From Closterium sp. Naga37s-1 (Eukaryota > Streptophyta > Zygnematophyceae > Desmidiales > Closteriaceae), in NCBI GenBank assembly GCA_947471745.1, contig CANJKZ010000183.1:34581-98580 (forward strand): a stretch of 64,000 bases of DNA, written 5' to 3'. Every line of letters starts with the position of its first letter. The first letter of the stretch is position 1. Both the position numbers and the translations under genes were made by a program. Below are positions 32,097 through 43,187 of the stretch, one piece after another. The notes under the pieces were generated by a model. That model had not been told where the DNA came from and made no database searches. It saw nothing but the letters and a program-made list of their open reading frames with translations.

Positions 32097-33640
32097 ATTT
32101 ATTGGCGTGTAGAGTTATTGGTGCACCATTATTGGTGTGGATGGGTGGACTTTGGGAGGTCCAGCTACATGCATAAATACTTGCTCTGTGAAGTCATAAT
32201 CAATCAATTGTCTTCAATCCATTCTATTGCAAGCTTTTAGTTCTATTCTCTTCTACATTTCAGTTTCCACTACGCTGGCGCTATGCCTATAGCAAGGTAT
32301 CAGAGCTACTATAGAGGGCATGCTGCCGAAATTTGGTAAAAAAATATGTTATCATTTACATTGGATAAGAAGTTTAGCATATAGACACCTCTAGAACCAA
32401 CTTCTGGATCATCAAGATGGCGCACTTCGATGGTGATTTCATGTTGCATACGAGGCCTTTGAAGAGGCCATCATAGCTCAACATGAGCACCTGGAGAGCA
32501 TGATCACAAGGGCATCACCGACACTCCAAGAATCATTAAGACCAAAGTTCAACATGCCAATTCAAGATCAAGATTTCAGCAACCCATCCATCCGTACTAG
32601 CCAAACCAACGCCTCAAATGTGCATGCAGGAATTGAAGGTGAAGGAGAGGGAAACTTACCACAAGGAGGAGAGTCATACCAAGGGAGGGATGCATCCTTC
32701 TAAGGAGAGGGGATCTCCCATCTCGCACCTCCATCAATCATTCAAAGGGAAGCAAGGGGGAGGGATGATGAGTACGGAAGTGGAATGGATGCAAGGGAGC
32801 GTGGTCATGGGATTGGTGTAGAAAGGAATAGAAGAGGGCAGACTGGTAAAGGGAGTGGCAGAATTAGTCAAGTGGGCGTGGAAGGTGTGGAATTCGAATC
32901 CTACACAATTGATGCTCCCCCACTACGACGCCTTGCCACTAACTCTCATCCCGTTGGAGGTCCCGTAATAAGCAGATCTCACCTTTTTTGCGACAAAATC
33001 GTGCCTCCTCGTGCGCCATGGTTTCAAATGGGAGCTATACCTGCAGGGAGCATGGGGTGCACGGGGCATGGGATGCAATCAAGTGGCGTTATGCGGCGTG
33101 ATCGCGTGGATGTGGTGGAACATCGCTCGTATGGCCAAGATGGCGGCACACAACGTACGGTACAACTACCTCGTCCGTCTACCGTGCCTACACTCTTTGA
33201 TCTGTCCCCACGCGAGTACACGGAAGATGGTGGGGGCAGCGGTGGACAAGGCGTTCACTACTACTCCGTTCGACTGTACAAACATCCGGGAGTGGGCACT
33301 TCGGTTTTGCATGAATGCGCGCGTGACAAACCTATGGGAGTTATTCGTGACACTTCAATACCCGGTCATCATGGCCAACGGCAATATCCAAGATGCTATG
33401 GAGCGGCTGAAAATTTTGCAAGCAGACTGCTCACAACGTGCAACATTGGCGTTTTGGGTGCTTCTATACAACATGAGCGCAACAACTAACGTTCCACCTG
33501 GACGTGTTCCAAGATGGGAGCATGGGAGTACCTAATGGAGACTTACTGAAGGATTCGGTGGCAAAGATGTCTCTCATGAAGCAGCTGGACAATCTGAAAA
33601 AGGGGAACCAATAAAGGGTGGAAGAGTACCTCAATTGAGC
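32097..33640 (+). pseudogene. LTR end, PBS and gag remains of another copia-like element
   Basis: AT-rich sequence ends CTATAGCA at 32,294 and is followed by AGGTATCAGAGCTAC, a copia-type primer site. Downstream frames (32,500-32,703; 32,785-33,489; 33,011-33,535) are fragments of a Gag-like protein. In the frame from 33,011 one can read NIREWALRFCMNARVTNLWEL and YPVIMANGNIQDAMERLKIL, then KMSLMKQLDNLKKGN with a TAA and VEEYLN. That pattern resembles the UBN2-type Gag of plant copia elements. Badly broken. Confidence 0.5.
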
Positions 33641-33739
33641 AAACAGCCAAACAGGTATTTGTTTTTGCATAAAATGTTCGTGGCGAGCGTGTTCGATGTT
33701 TGCCCGCACTTGTTCTTACTCTGTTCGTCGCGGCCGGCC

Positions 33740-34564
33740 GAGCCACCTGAAACCCGCCGCCCTACCCACTACCACACCCGTAACCTGCTGCCCCACCTGT
33801 CCGTTGCCCCGCGAGCTGAAACCCGCCGCCCCACCTGAAACCCCCCGCCCCACAAGCTGCCCCACCCACCGCCCCACCTGTAACCAGCCGCCCTACCCGC
33901 TACCACACTAGTAACCTGCTGCCCCACCTGTTCCTAGCTACCCCACCTGTACCTTCTGCTCCACCAGCTACCCACGAGCCAGTAGGTCCCGCTACCGACA
34001 GCTTCTAGCCGTTTTCCACCGCACTAGACTGCACCAGACTGTACCTGACCGCACCTAGCCACTCCCCACCACGCTCAGCCGTCTCTAGCACCTAACATGG
34101 CGTCTACTAGAGTTCTGCTGAAGCAAAGTCAACTGCTACGACCGCAGCTGCAGCATTTTTGGCAGTGGGGACCTGAGGGCCCTAGGAGTACCGACCCCAG
34201 CAGCGGTTCAACCAGAAGTAGGCGCGACTTTGGTCCCTGCGGTTATTGGATCCTGACTGAGCCTGGTGCTGGCACTACCTGCTGACGTCCTGACAACTCC
34301 GCGCCCCGCTACTACCGTCGCCTCAAGGACCTTCACCGTGAACGTTTTGGTCCTGACACTGTAACACCACATTGGCCTTCGCGTCTTTGCTAGGGCACTG
34401 TTGCACCAGTTGAGTCTCACCTACCTGGTCTAGGACCTTTTCTGGCTACACGAGTAGAGACATGTCTTTCCAATCTTGGTGCGTGTGTAGTTTCTAGTCC
34501 AGGCGCCTCTTGGGGTCTTTGTGTGGGATCTGCAGATCCCACTAGTCTAGTTCCAGCCTTTGTC
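33740..34564 (+). repeat. Left arm of 0.8-kb inverted copia duplication
   Basis: Gag-linker region of a copia element, rich in CCCACCTGAAACCCGCCG-type repeats, then a frame starting MASTRVLLKQSQLLRPQLQ at 34,097. It is copied in opposite orientation at about 39,382-40,255. Confidence 0.8.
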
Positions 34565-35880
34565 GCTGGCTCAGGTGCGACCTCACCGACTGCACAACTT
34601 TCCTTCACACTAGACTCTGGAGCGTCCAGCTGTTTCTTTCGCAACTGCGCCGATCTCACGCCACTGCACACACTCCAGTCACTGTTGCCTTGGCTGACCC
34701 CTCTGTGGGACGTGAAGTTGCCCACAACACCACCACTCTCCCGTATCCGGCGGCTCCCTCTGGGTTTCTCACAGGTTACTACACCCCCTCGTTCTCCAGA
34801 AACCTGGTGGGTGTTCGTCACCTCCACGACCTCGGTGTAGTCACCATTTTCCTTCTGGACGAGCCTGTTGCCTCCTACACAGCAGGTGCCACTAGAGCAC
34901 CTCTGGCCACTTTCCACAGTGAGCCGGGCTCTGGTCTGTACTCACTACACACCGGGTCCCACCACACTAGGTCAGGTCAGGTCAGGCCAGGTCAGATCAG
35001 GTCAGGTCAGGTAGCTGCTGTGTCGTGCGACTGTCGGTCACTCATCCGCCAGTCAGTCCTCTGGCACCACCGTCTAGGTCACCCGTTCTTCCAGCGTCTC
35101 AGTAGGATGGTACGTCACCGTCTAGTGACAGGTCTCCCAGAGTCGCTCGCCCCGGTTCCCCGCTCGCCTGCGCTGCCGTGCACTCCTTGCGTCAAGGGTC
35201 GGCAGCGCGCTGCCCCTCACTCCTCCTCGTTCTCCCCCCACCACCTCTCCCTTACAGACCATGCACTTAGACGTCTAAGGCCCCTCCCCGGTCCTTGGCC
35301 CACGTTGAGAGCGCTTCTTCCTAATTGTGGTAGACGACTACTCCCGCTACACCACGATTTTTCCCTTTCGACGGAAGGCCGACGTGCCTACCGTCCTAGA
35401 GCCATGGCTACTAGCAAGGGGTGGCGCCCAAGGCCTTCGTGGACTCCGTCTACACTCGGACCATGGTAGTGAGTTTGCCTCCACTCGCTTGTTGGCGTTC
35501 TGTGGGGCTCAAGGGATCACCCAGACCTACACGCTACCAGCCTCACCACAGCAGAACGCGGTAGCTGAGTGACGCATCGGTTTAGTCATCGAGGTTGCCC
35601 GTTCCTCCATATGCCATGCTAGTGCCCCCCAGTTCCTGTGGCCCTAGGCCGTCCGCTACGCCGCGCACCAGCTGAACCTGTGGCCTAGTGACAATGGCCA
35701 TGGGTGACGCCGGTCTTCCTTTGGACAGGGTCTCGAGGTGTAGCAGCTGATTACCGAGTCTGAGGACCCCTGGCCCACGTTCCGCTCACACACGTGCCTG
35801 TGTCTTCCTTGGCTTCTCCCTAGACGCCTCTGGCTGGCAGTTTTACGACCCACTCACGTACGAGTTCTTCATTTCTCAGT
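34523..35880 (+). pseudogene. Copia protease and integrase (copia-2)
   Basis: Protease: QLSFTLDSGASSCFFRNC near 34,600, with DSGA intact. Pre-integrase: VLWHHRLGHPFFQRLSRMV near 35,060. Integrase core: FLIVVDDYSRYTTIFPFRRK, RLHSDHGSEFAS (both Asp present) and PQQNAVAE followed by TGA at about 35,570 in 'AERRIG'. A TAG replaces Tyr in 'FLWPYAVRYAAHQLN'. Several frameshifts interrupt it. It is the closest relative of copia-1a in the window. Confidence 0.85.
34971..35012 (+). repeat. GTCAG pentanucleotide repeat
   Basis: About eight units of (G/A)GTCAG with small changes lie between the protease and pre-integrase segments. A related GTCCGGTCAGG repeat occurs at the matching place in copia-1a. 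Confidence 0.85.
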
Positions 35881-36502
35881 ACGTCAATTTTAACGAGTCA
35901 GCCTGTTACTACATGCGTCGTCCCCACCGAGGTTATGAGGCCTTCCCCCTCCCCGCTGTTCCTCACCCCGGTGCCCCCCCCCACAGTCGCCCCGGTAGCC
36001 CCCCTCCCCTCCCCCCCCCCTCTCGTGTCCTACCCCGTCAAGTGTGTCGGACATCACTCCGTAGTCCTCCCCCACGCAGTCCAATCCCTGTTGTGTCTGG
36101 GGGTGCGGGAGGTGCCGATGTGGAGGGTGAGGGTACTGTGGCTGCTGGAGCTGGTGCTCCCGGCTCTGGGGGTGCAGGGGGTGTGGGCGTGGAGGCCCCT
36201 CTGGTGCTGCCTCGAGTCAGCGCCTTCGCCCCACCTCACTCCCTAGCTTCCCGTCGATTCCGCAGTTCCCTCCTTGTTTGTCTCTGCGGTCGGTCGCTGC
36301 AGAGCCTCGGGGTGGTCCTGCGGGAGGTATTGGAGGCACTGAGGGGGTTGCTGGTGGATGTTCTGGTTCTAGGGGTGCTGGTGCCGGAGGAAAAGGCACG
36401 TCGGAGCCTACACCGGGCGCTGTACATTTCCAGACCCGTGCGTAGCTTCTTCTCCGGTTGGAGACGGAGGAGTGGGAGCAGTTTTTGAGGGCACGCAAGC
36501 AG

Positions 36503-36533
<31 letters not shown>

Positions 36534-36572
36534 TTCAGTCTGGGTGCTGGTGCCGTGTCGTGGAGGTCTACA
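35881..36572 (+). pseudogene. Copia-2 post-integrase spacer with polyGln, joined to an RNase H scrap
   Basis: Pro- and Gly-rich readings followed by a CAG repeat (36,495-36,540). The next bases, read as LGAGAVSWRS, come from the RNase H end of a copia polyprotein, so an internal recombination joined two distant parts just before the nested LTR element. Confidence 0.55.
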
Positions 36573-38174
36573 TGTTGAAAAATAATTTCTATATAAACTG
36601 CTTGTTGTGTAGTTTACTGTAGTTATCCCTTTTTACTGTTGGTGGTGTATCTCATTGCTTGCTTGCATTTCCTATTTGTACCTTCCGAACTATAGTGAAT
36701 TCCCCTTTACGGTCGATACTCTCGCTCTTGCCATGCTACCTTTGCTACTCTAGCTATGGTTCCTAAACCTAGGTTTCCTAAGCTACTAAGTTTGCATCTT
36801 AAGATGTTATCAGAGCAGGTCCGAGCTAGGACCTAAATTTTATGGGCCCACCGTTATCCTATTCAATGGCGCCCTCAGTCGAGCTACACGTCGAGTTGCT
36901 TCTACCCGCGACCGTCACGGCGACGATCTGCGCAATGGCGGGACCCGTTCGCCCCGTCGCAGTCCCCATCGCGGCTCCCCGTCGCGCTGCTGTTGCGGCC
37001 CTTCGTCCTGCTCGTTGCAACACTCGACGAGCCCACGTTTCGCCCACGTTTCGCCCCCCCCCGCCCGTCCGTACGCTCCCACGCGCTCGTCGTCAGCTGC
37101 AAACCGTCCGTTGTCAACTCCCTGCCGCTCGTCGCCACATCCCAGCCGCCCTTCGTCACCTCCTCGTTGCCCAACGTCAGCGCACCGGCGCCCGTCGTCA
37201 GCTCCACGCCACCCGTTGCGCACCAGCAGCTTTCCCCACCCGCCTTCCGGTCGGCCCCTATGCTGCTCCAGCGGCTGCACATTTCGCGACTGCAGCTGAT
37301 GTGCCGCCTCGTGCTGCCTCCCTGCGCTTCCCCGTTGCCTTCCCTTCGGCGACTCCGGCTGTGGGGGGGGATGTGGTGTGGAAGGGGTGGCCGCCGTGAG
37401 GCAATCCAGCACCACCCTTTACCCTGCCTCTCCCCTCCCACGGCTGCTGCTGTGGTGGGGAGGTGGTGGGGACGAGGGGGTGGGGGGTCTAGCCGCCGTG
37501 TAAAGGAATGTGTAGGGACCACCGTGGGTGGGGAGGGGTCTGGAGGAAGAAAGGGGGGGCCAGGGTGAGGTTCTAAGGGGCGGCTGAACGGGGGAGTGAG
37601 GTTAAGGGGGGGTGGTTGAAAGGGGGTGGGGACTTGGGGGTTACTAGGAGGGGTTTCGCCACGATTGGCTCCCCCCCACCTCCTCTCCTCATCCCGCTCT
37701 CACCTCTCCCTTTGTAAAAGGGGGTTACTAAGAGGGGTTTCGCCACGACTGGCTCCCCCCCACCTCCTCTCCTCATCCCTCTCTCTTACCTCCTCCTTGA
37801 TACTTCTCTCCTGTCCTCTCCTCTCTCTCTCTCTCGCCTCCTCGTCCTCACTTGTCTCTCTGCCCTCTTCCACTGCGCCAGGTTTACCGCTTCAGGGGGG
37901 TGTTGTCTACACTAGCTACTATTGCAAGCAAGTTGGGGGGTGTGTTGAAATATAATTTCTATATAAACTGCTTGTTGTGTAGTTTATTGTAGTTATCCCT
38001 TGTTACTGTTGGTGGTGTACCTCATTGCTTGCTTGCATTTCCTATTTGTACCTTCCGAATTATAGTGAATTCCCCTTTTCGGTCGATACTCTCGCTCTTG
38101 CCATGCTACCCTTGCTACTCTAGCTATGGTTCCTAAACCTAGGTTTCCTAAGCTACTAAGTTTGCATCTTAACA
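36573..38174 (+). mobile_element. Nested small LTR element number 2 in copia-2
   Basis: Two 232-bp LTRs (36,573-36,804 and 37,943-38,174) begin TGTTGAAA and end CTTAA(G/C)A. A primer site TGTTATCAGAGCAGG follows the first, and AGTTGGGGGGTG precedes the second. The 1.1-kb interior is GC-rich with no enzyme domain; open frames on both strands overlap and read as Pro/Arg repeats. The 5-bp flanks (CTACA and GGAGG) do not match, so this copy was rearranged after insertion or formed by recombination. Confidence 0.85.
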
Positions 38175-39372
38175 GGAGGTGCAGCTGCAGTCGCAGCATG
38201 AGAGGCCAGAGGAGGAGACGCACCCGGAGGCACAGGAGCAGCAGCAAGGGGCAGGTGCCGCAACAGCAGCCGCTAGAGGAGGCAGAGGAGCAGCGAATGC
38301 AGGACCTGCCCGGCCCAGCACTTGCACGCTTGGTTTGTGGTCCTCTTAGTCGAGCTGTATCCCTAGAGCCTCGTCAGTCCTGTTACCGTGCCAACGGCCC
38401 ATTTCACCTTGTTCTCCGCTCTCGTGTTCCACCTCCTTCGGCCCTTCCACAGCCTCTTGAGTCGTCCCTCATTGTGTTTCACGACCCATTGCCCAACTAC
38501 CTCCGTGCCTCACGTCCTGTCGTCTCCTGTGTTCAGTCCGCATTAGTCACCCACCCGACTGTCCCCCTGTTGTATGTCTCGGCCCTTATCACTACTGTCA
38601 GTGACTTTGCGTCCTCCTACTGCCTTGACTACGCCTCTCACCTGGTGAGTGGCACTGCTCGTTCTCCGTCCACTAGGGGTGTTTTTGCCTTTCCCCTGGA
38701 GGTCCTGGAAGACAGGCAGTTCGAGCTTCGTTTCCTTGCAGCCGCTGTCCCCATCTCTGCGCCATGTTGCTTGCCCCTGAGGGGGATCCAGATGCCCTTG
38801 ATATCCCGATCCCTCGCACTCACGCTGAGGCGGTATCGGGACCTTCGGCCTCGTACTAGATAGCAGCTAAGGAGGCAAAGATGGCATCTTATAGGTCCTA
38901 AGGCACCTATGTCAACGCCGTCCCACCACCTGGGGCGAACAACGTCAGTGGCATATGGCTCTACAAGGTGAAGCGGCAGCTTGGAGCACCACCGATGTTC
39001 AAGGCGCGCTACATGGCGAGAGGCTTGAGATAGCGAGAGAGGGTAGACTTCTTCCAAACCTTCACTCCCACCCCAAAGATGACCACACTTCGGGTGTTGC
39101 TGCATATTGCAGCCTAGTACGGGTACGAGTTACACTCCTTCGACTTCTCCGCAACGTTCCTTCAGGGGAGCCTGCACGAGCAGATCTAGCTGCATCACCC
39201 GCCTGGCTTCACCGGCTCTTTCCCTGATGGAACCCAGTTGCAGCTGCGTCAACCAGTCCACGGCCTACGCCAGGTTCCCCGTGAGTGGCACGACACACTT
39301 CGCACGACCCTTGCATCGCTTGACTTCTTTCTGTCGTCTGCAGACCAGTCACTGTGTCAAAGTAGTAACTGG
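38175..39372 (+). pseudogene. Copia RT N-terminal part (copia-2)
   Basis: After a Gln-rich spacer, the frames give CLDYASHLVSG, LEVLEDRQFELRFLAA, GTYVNAVPPPGANNVSGIWL, KRQLGAPPMFKARYMARGLR followed by TAG, DFFQTFTPTPKMTTLRVLLH, a TAG, ELHSFDFSATFLQGSLHEQI followed by TAG, and PPGFTGSFPDGTQLQLRQPV. The three TAGs stand where copia-1b and copia-4 have Gln or Trp. The YVDD part is absent; the inverted arm starts at 39,382. Confidence 0.8.
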
Positions 39373-39381
39373 TGAATGAAT

Positions 39382-40255
39382 GACAAAGGTTGGTACTAGA
39401 CTAGTGGTAGCTGCAGCTCCCACACAAAGACCCTCAGAGGCACCTGGACTAGAAACTACACACGCACCAAGACTGGAAACATATGTCTCTACTCGTGTAG
39501 TCGGCAAAGGTCCTAGACCAGGTAGGTGAGACTCAACTGGTGCAACAGTGCCCTGGTGAAGATGCGAAGGCCAGTGCGATGTAACAACGTCAGGTTCAAA
39601 ACGCTCACGGTGAAGGTTGTCGAGGCGATGGTAGCAACGGGACGCAGAGTAGTCAGGTCGTCAGCAGATAGTGCCAGCACTGGAGCCAGTCAGGATCCGG
39701 TATCCACAGGGACCGACGTCGCGCCTACTGCTGGCTGAGCCACTGCTGGGGCCGGTACTCCTAGGGCCCTGAAGACCGCACTGCCGGGAGTGCTGCAGCT
39801 GCGGTCGTAGCGGTTGACCTTGCTGCAGCAGAACTCTAGTAGACGCCATGGTAGGTGCTAGAGACGGCCGAGTGTGGTGGGGAGTGGCTAGGAGCGGTCA
39901 GGTACAGTCTGGTGCGATGGAAAACGGCTAGTCGTGTGCGGTGAGGAGCGGCCTGATACGGTCTGGTGCGGTCTAGTGCGGTGGGAAACGGCTAGTAGCA
40001 GTCGGTAGCGGGGCCTACTGGCTGGGGGCTAGCTGGTGGGGCAGCAGTTACAGGTGGGGTAGCAAGGAATAGGTGTTGCAGCAGGTTGCGGGTGTGGTAG
40101 CGGGTGGGGCGGCTGGTTACAGGTGGGGCGGCAGGTGGGGCAGCTTGTGGGGCAACAGGTTTCAGGTGGGGCGGCAGGTTTCGGCTCGTGGGTAGTGGGT
40201 TTCAGGTGGGGCGGCGAGTTTAGCTCGTGGGGTGGCGGGTTTCAGGGGGGGCGAC
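39382..40255 (-). repeat. Right arm of inverted copia duplication
   Basis: Read on the minus strand it repeats 33,740-34,564. For example, MASTRVLLQQGQPLRPQLQ at 39,849 downward matches the left arm's frame. It interrupts copia-2 between its RT and its RNase H. Confidence 0.8.
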
Positions 40256-40261
40256 GGTTTT

Positions 40262-40810
40262 CAGCTCATGGGGAGACGGATACAGGGGACAGAGAGGCGA
40301 CGCATGGGACTTGTCCTTGGAGGGAAGCAGCCAGTTACACTCACAGGCTTCTCGGACTCGTTGTGGGCCAACTTTGCTGAGACGCTGCGACCTACACAGG
40401 GGTACTGCTCCAGCCTTGGGACTGGAGCTGTTTCGAGGAGGTTGACTCGGGCGTCGTCCGTCTCCGGTTCCAGCTGTGAGGCAGAGGTGTACGCTACGGC
40501 CATGGCCACACAGGAGCTTCGTTGCCTGTCTTTCCTCCCCACCAACCTTGGTAAGGGATCTTGCTCTCCCCCAGTCTTGTTAGCTGACAACAGGTCTGCT
40601 GTTCTGTTGTGCGAGGAGCCCTGACTGGTTGGGAAGGCGAAGCACATCCAGCTTCGTTACTTCCTTATGCGAGAGTTACAGCAGCGTGGCCATGCACTCG
40701 TACGTCATGTGGACTCTGAGGCCAACACTGCAGACATCTTCACCAAGGTGTTGCCGCCTTGTGACCGCCAGCGTTTCTGCACCCTGCTAGGCCTTGTGTG
40801 CAGGCCCTCA
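40262..40810 (+). pseudogene. Copia RNase H (copia-2)
   Basis: Gives VTLTGFSDSLWANFAETLRP, GTGAVSRRLTRASSVSGSSC, EAEVYATAMATQELRCLSF, LLADNRSAVLLCEEP then TGA, and HIQLRYFLMRELQQRGHALV with VDSEANTADIFTKVLPP. These are the ordered copia RNase H motifs; one stop interrupts them. Confidence 0.85.
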
Positions 40811-41161
40811 CATGCTTGCGTAGAGATGCTTTGTCTTGTACTCTTGCATCTCACTATATATCCTATGTCTCTGCGTGTGGACAGGCCTTGTGGCCCCTTG
40901 CTTACGTAGAGGTGCTTGTCATGCATGTCTTGTACTGTTGCATCTTCTTTATTTCCTATGTCCTTGCATGTGAACTAGCCTTGTGGCCTCTTGCTTGTTC
41001 TTGGACTGTGTGGTGATCTTGAGATCCACCTCGAGATTTGATGTGTTTTTGTGGACTGGTCTTGTGATCGTTGCTTGTTCTTGCAGATTGGTTCTGTGAC
41101 CCTTGCTTTTAGACTGTGTATTACTCTCCACATAACTACCGTCACCTAGACTATGGGGGTG

Positions 41162-41301
41162 TGTCAAACTATAATTGTTATAGTTTGTGTTTGCTAGTCT
41201 AGGTGGTCTACATGTGTGGCTAGGGTTGGCTAGGGTTTATACTATATCAACCCGTGTATGCCATTGTTGAGTCACATTATTTACAAGTTGTTACTTTGAC
41301 A
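41162..41301 (+). repeat. Short 3' LTR of copia-2
   Basis: Starts TGTCAAACTATAATTG right after CTATGGGGGTG and ends TACTTTGACA, so its ends are inverted (TGTCAAA/TTTGACA). At 140 bp it is unusually short for an autonomous copia element. Confidence 0.75.
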
Positions 41302-41710
41302 TAGATGTCCTGTGCAGTATTGGATTCTCTACTATGTTAATATCTCCTACGATGAGCAGATGAGAGCAGCGCGGGATGAGGTCAACTGTCAGTCCAAGAA
41401 CTGATATGATAATACCTCGTCTCAGGCCTTTGTCTGCAGGGAAGTAAGTCGCTATAAGGGTGAGATGCAGGTTGGCACAGTGGATCTCCTTCTTGACTAA
41501 TCTACATGAAGGGTGAGCTATTAGATTGTGAAAGGATAGATCTGTTTGACGGCTGAAGACGTCAACATCTCCAGCACGAGTCACAGGTGATGTAGCGGTA
41601 AAGGAGGATAGATTGAGAGTGTTCCAGTGAGGATTATCCGATATTATCCGTATGTCCAAAAGAACTATTACATCTGCTCCTTTTGTGCTGTTAATCCAAC
41701 TGTTGTACAC
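41302..41710 (-). pseudogene. LINE endonuclease fragment
   Basis: The minus-strand frame (about 139 aa) reads GADVIVLLDIRIISDNPHW, LTLIATYFPADKGLRRG and CSHLLIVGDINIVENPIL. This fits the exonuclease-endonuclease-phosphatase domain that nicks target DNA in L1-type LINEs; 'GD(F/I)N' holds catalytic Asp and Asn. It starts and ends abruptly at copia sequences on both sides. It comes from a different LINE group from the one at 0.7-7.7 kb, whose endonuclease would lie after the RT. Confidence 0.75.
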
Positions 41711-42301
41711 TTCTACGCTGGGGCTATGGTTGCATAGGAGTTACGCTGGCTGACCTACCTGCTGACCGACTTGGGGTGAGCGGACCTCGTTCTCCTCCAG
41801 TTCTGTACGTCGACAACAAGGCCATGATTGCCTTGTGTCAGGGGCAGAGACTGGAGCACAGAACGAAGCACATTGCTCTTCGTTACTTTCTTGCTCGGGA
41901 GCTGCAGCAGCGTGGTCAGCTGCGCCTTGCTTACGTGGCCTCTCGGGCCAACACTGCTAATGTCTTTACCGGGCCCTAGGGTCTGGTGATCAACATCATT
42001 TCTGCACTGCTCTAGGCCTTGTGCCTACTCTGCCTCAACTGCTGGTTGCTTTACTTTGTCTTGTACTGTAATCTATATATAAATATATACCTGCATGCTT
42101 GCTCTTGCTAGGTTGTGATCACTGTAGTGTTTGTGCTTTTATAACTCTGCATGTGAACTGGCCTTGTGGCCGCTTGCTTATATTCAGACTGCGTGGTGAT
42201 CTTGAGATCCACACTGAGCTTCGGTTTGCTTCGATCTCTTGCTTGACTGGTCTTCTGACCGTTGGTTGTTCTTGCTATCTCCCACTTTGCGTATGGGAGT
42301 G
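41695..42301 (+). pseudogene. Copia RNase H fragment (copia-3)
   Basis: Begins inside RNase H (YAGAMVA, a TAG, ELRWLTYLLTDLG), then LYVDNKAMIALCQGQRLEHR, HIALRYFLARELQQRGQLRL and ANTANVFT. The untranslated tail ends in GCGTATGGGAGTG before the 3' LTR. The rest of the element is absent. Confidence 0.8.
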
Positions 42302-42427
42302 TGTCAATTTTTGTATATCTATAGGCCTGTAGTGGGGTACCTTTACTGAGTACAACACTTTAGGGTTAGACCTGGTACTTGTACTCATCTCATGCTTCTT
42401 ATTCATTCTTGCCCGGTATTTCTGACA
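42302..42427 (+). repeat. Short 3' LTR of copia-3
   Basis: Starts TGTCAATTTTTG after GTATGGGAGTG and ends GGTATTTCTGACA; 126 bp. It shares pieces (GTAGTGGGGTA, GAGTACAACA) with the LTR of the nested element at 26,477. Confidence 0.65.
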
Positions 42428-43187
42428 CATCGGACCGAGCCTGCCTTCAGAAAGTTGGAATTGTACACGTACGGAGTGACCTAGTAAGGAATTAGGAAAA
42501 TTACTTGCATAGATTAAAATTGCGTATGGTAATCGATGATTGTTTACTCGTTTGGTAGTTTGCTTCATGCGTTTGGTAACTCCCTTCACATGTTTGATAA
42601 CTAAATAAGGTCATACAGTATGTTCAAGAGAATGATAACAACAAGAAATGTTTTGTAACATTGTTATTTTGCAACATAGCTTTATCCATTTCCTCCCTAT
42701 CGTCGAGGTGCTTCGCACAACTTCGCCAAGGCATCATATGCGGCCAGGTTCCACAGCGTTATCCGAACTCCTGTTACCCGCATCGCATCGCCACCTGCTT
42801 TTCAAAAGAGCGTTCTCTTCCCGCTCATCGGCTGCGTGTCTCTCTCTCATCGCTGTTGCGTGCAACCAAACCAGCATGCCCATTTCCACCAGCATTTTCA
42901 GACAACCCATGCCCATCCCATGATATCGCAGGCAAGTTCACAATCACGTCTGCTAGTTTTGTTCTTTTCTGTTTCGCGTCACCTTCCACGAGCACTATGA
43001 CTGTTGACTGTGAAAGCGTTTGTGTCTGACGCCTCAAAAGGTTGTCTCAAGAACCGCGGCAACACGACGCTTGCCCGCTCCTTTGTCGGCAGGGCAAGCG
43101 CATGGAGGCGTATCCTGCTTCGCGCCACCCGCTGCATGCCCGCTTGCACTCTGAAACCACCCTTCGCGCCCCCGCGTCCAACCACCA
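42428..43187. other. Upstream region of coiled-coil gene
   Basis: AT-rich to about 42,700, then GC-rich with no domain. It probably holds the promoter and 5' untranslated region of the gene at 43,188. I see no convincing TATA box. Confidence 0.35.

Noticed and set aside
36842..37568. Frames of 185-206 aa on both strands as host genes
   Set aside because: They lie inside the second small LTR element and show only Pro/Arg/Ala composition bias.
4137..39190. UAG read as glutamine (alternative genetic code, as in some ulvophytes)
   Set aside because: Many TAGs do stand at Gln positions, but others replace Trp, Tyr or Lys, TGA and TAA stops are equally present, and the young copia-4 uses CAG for Gln with no internal TAG. 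Decay explains it better.
41291..41710. Host nuclease gene
   Set aside because: The endonuclease-like frame is bounded on both sides by copia sequence and lacks both ends of the domain; a LINE fragment fits better.
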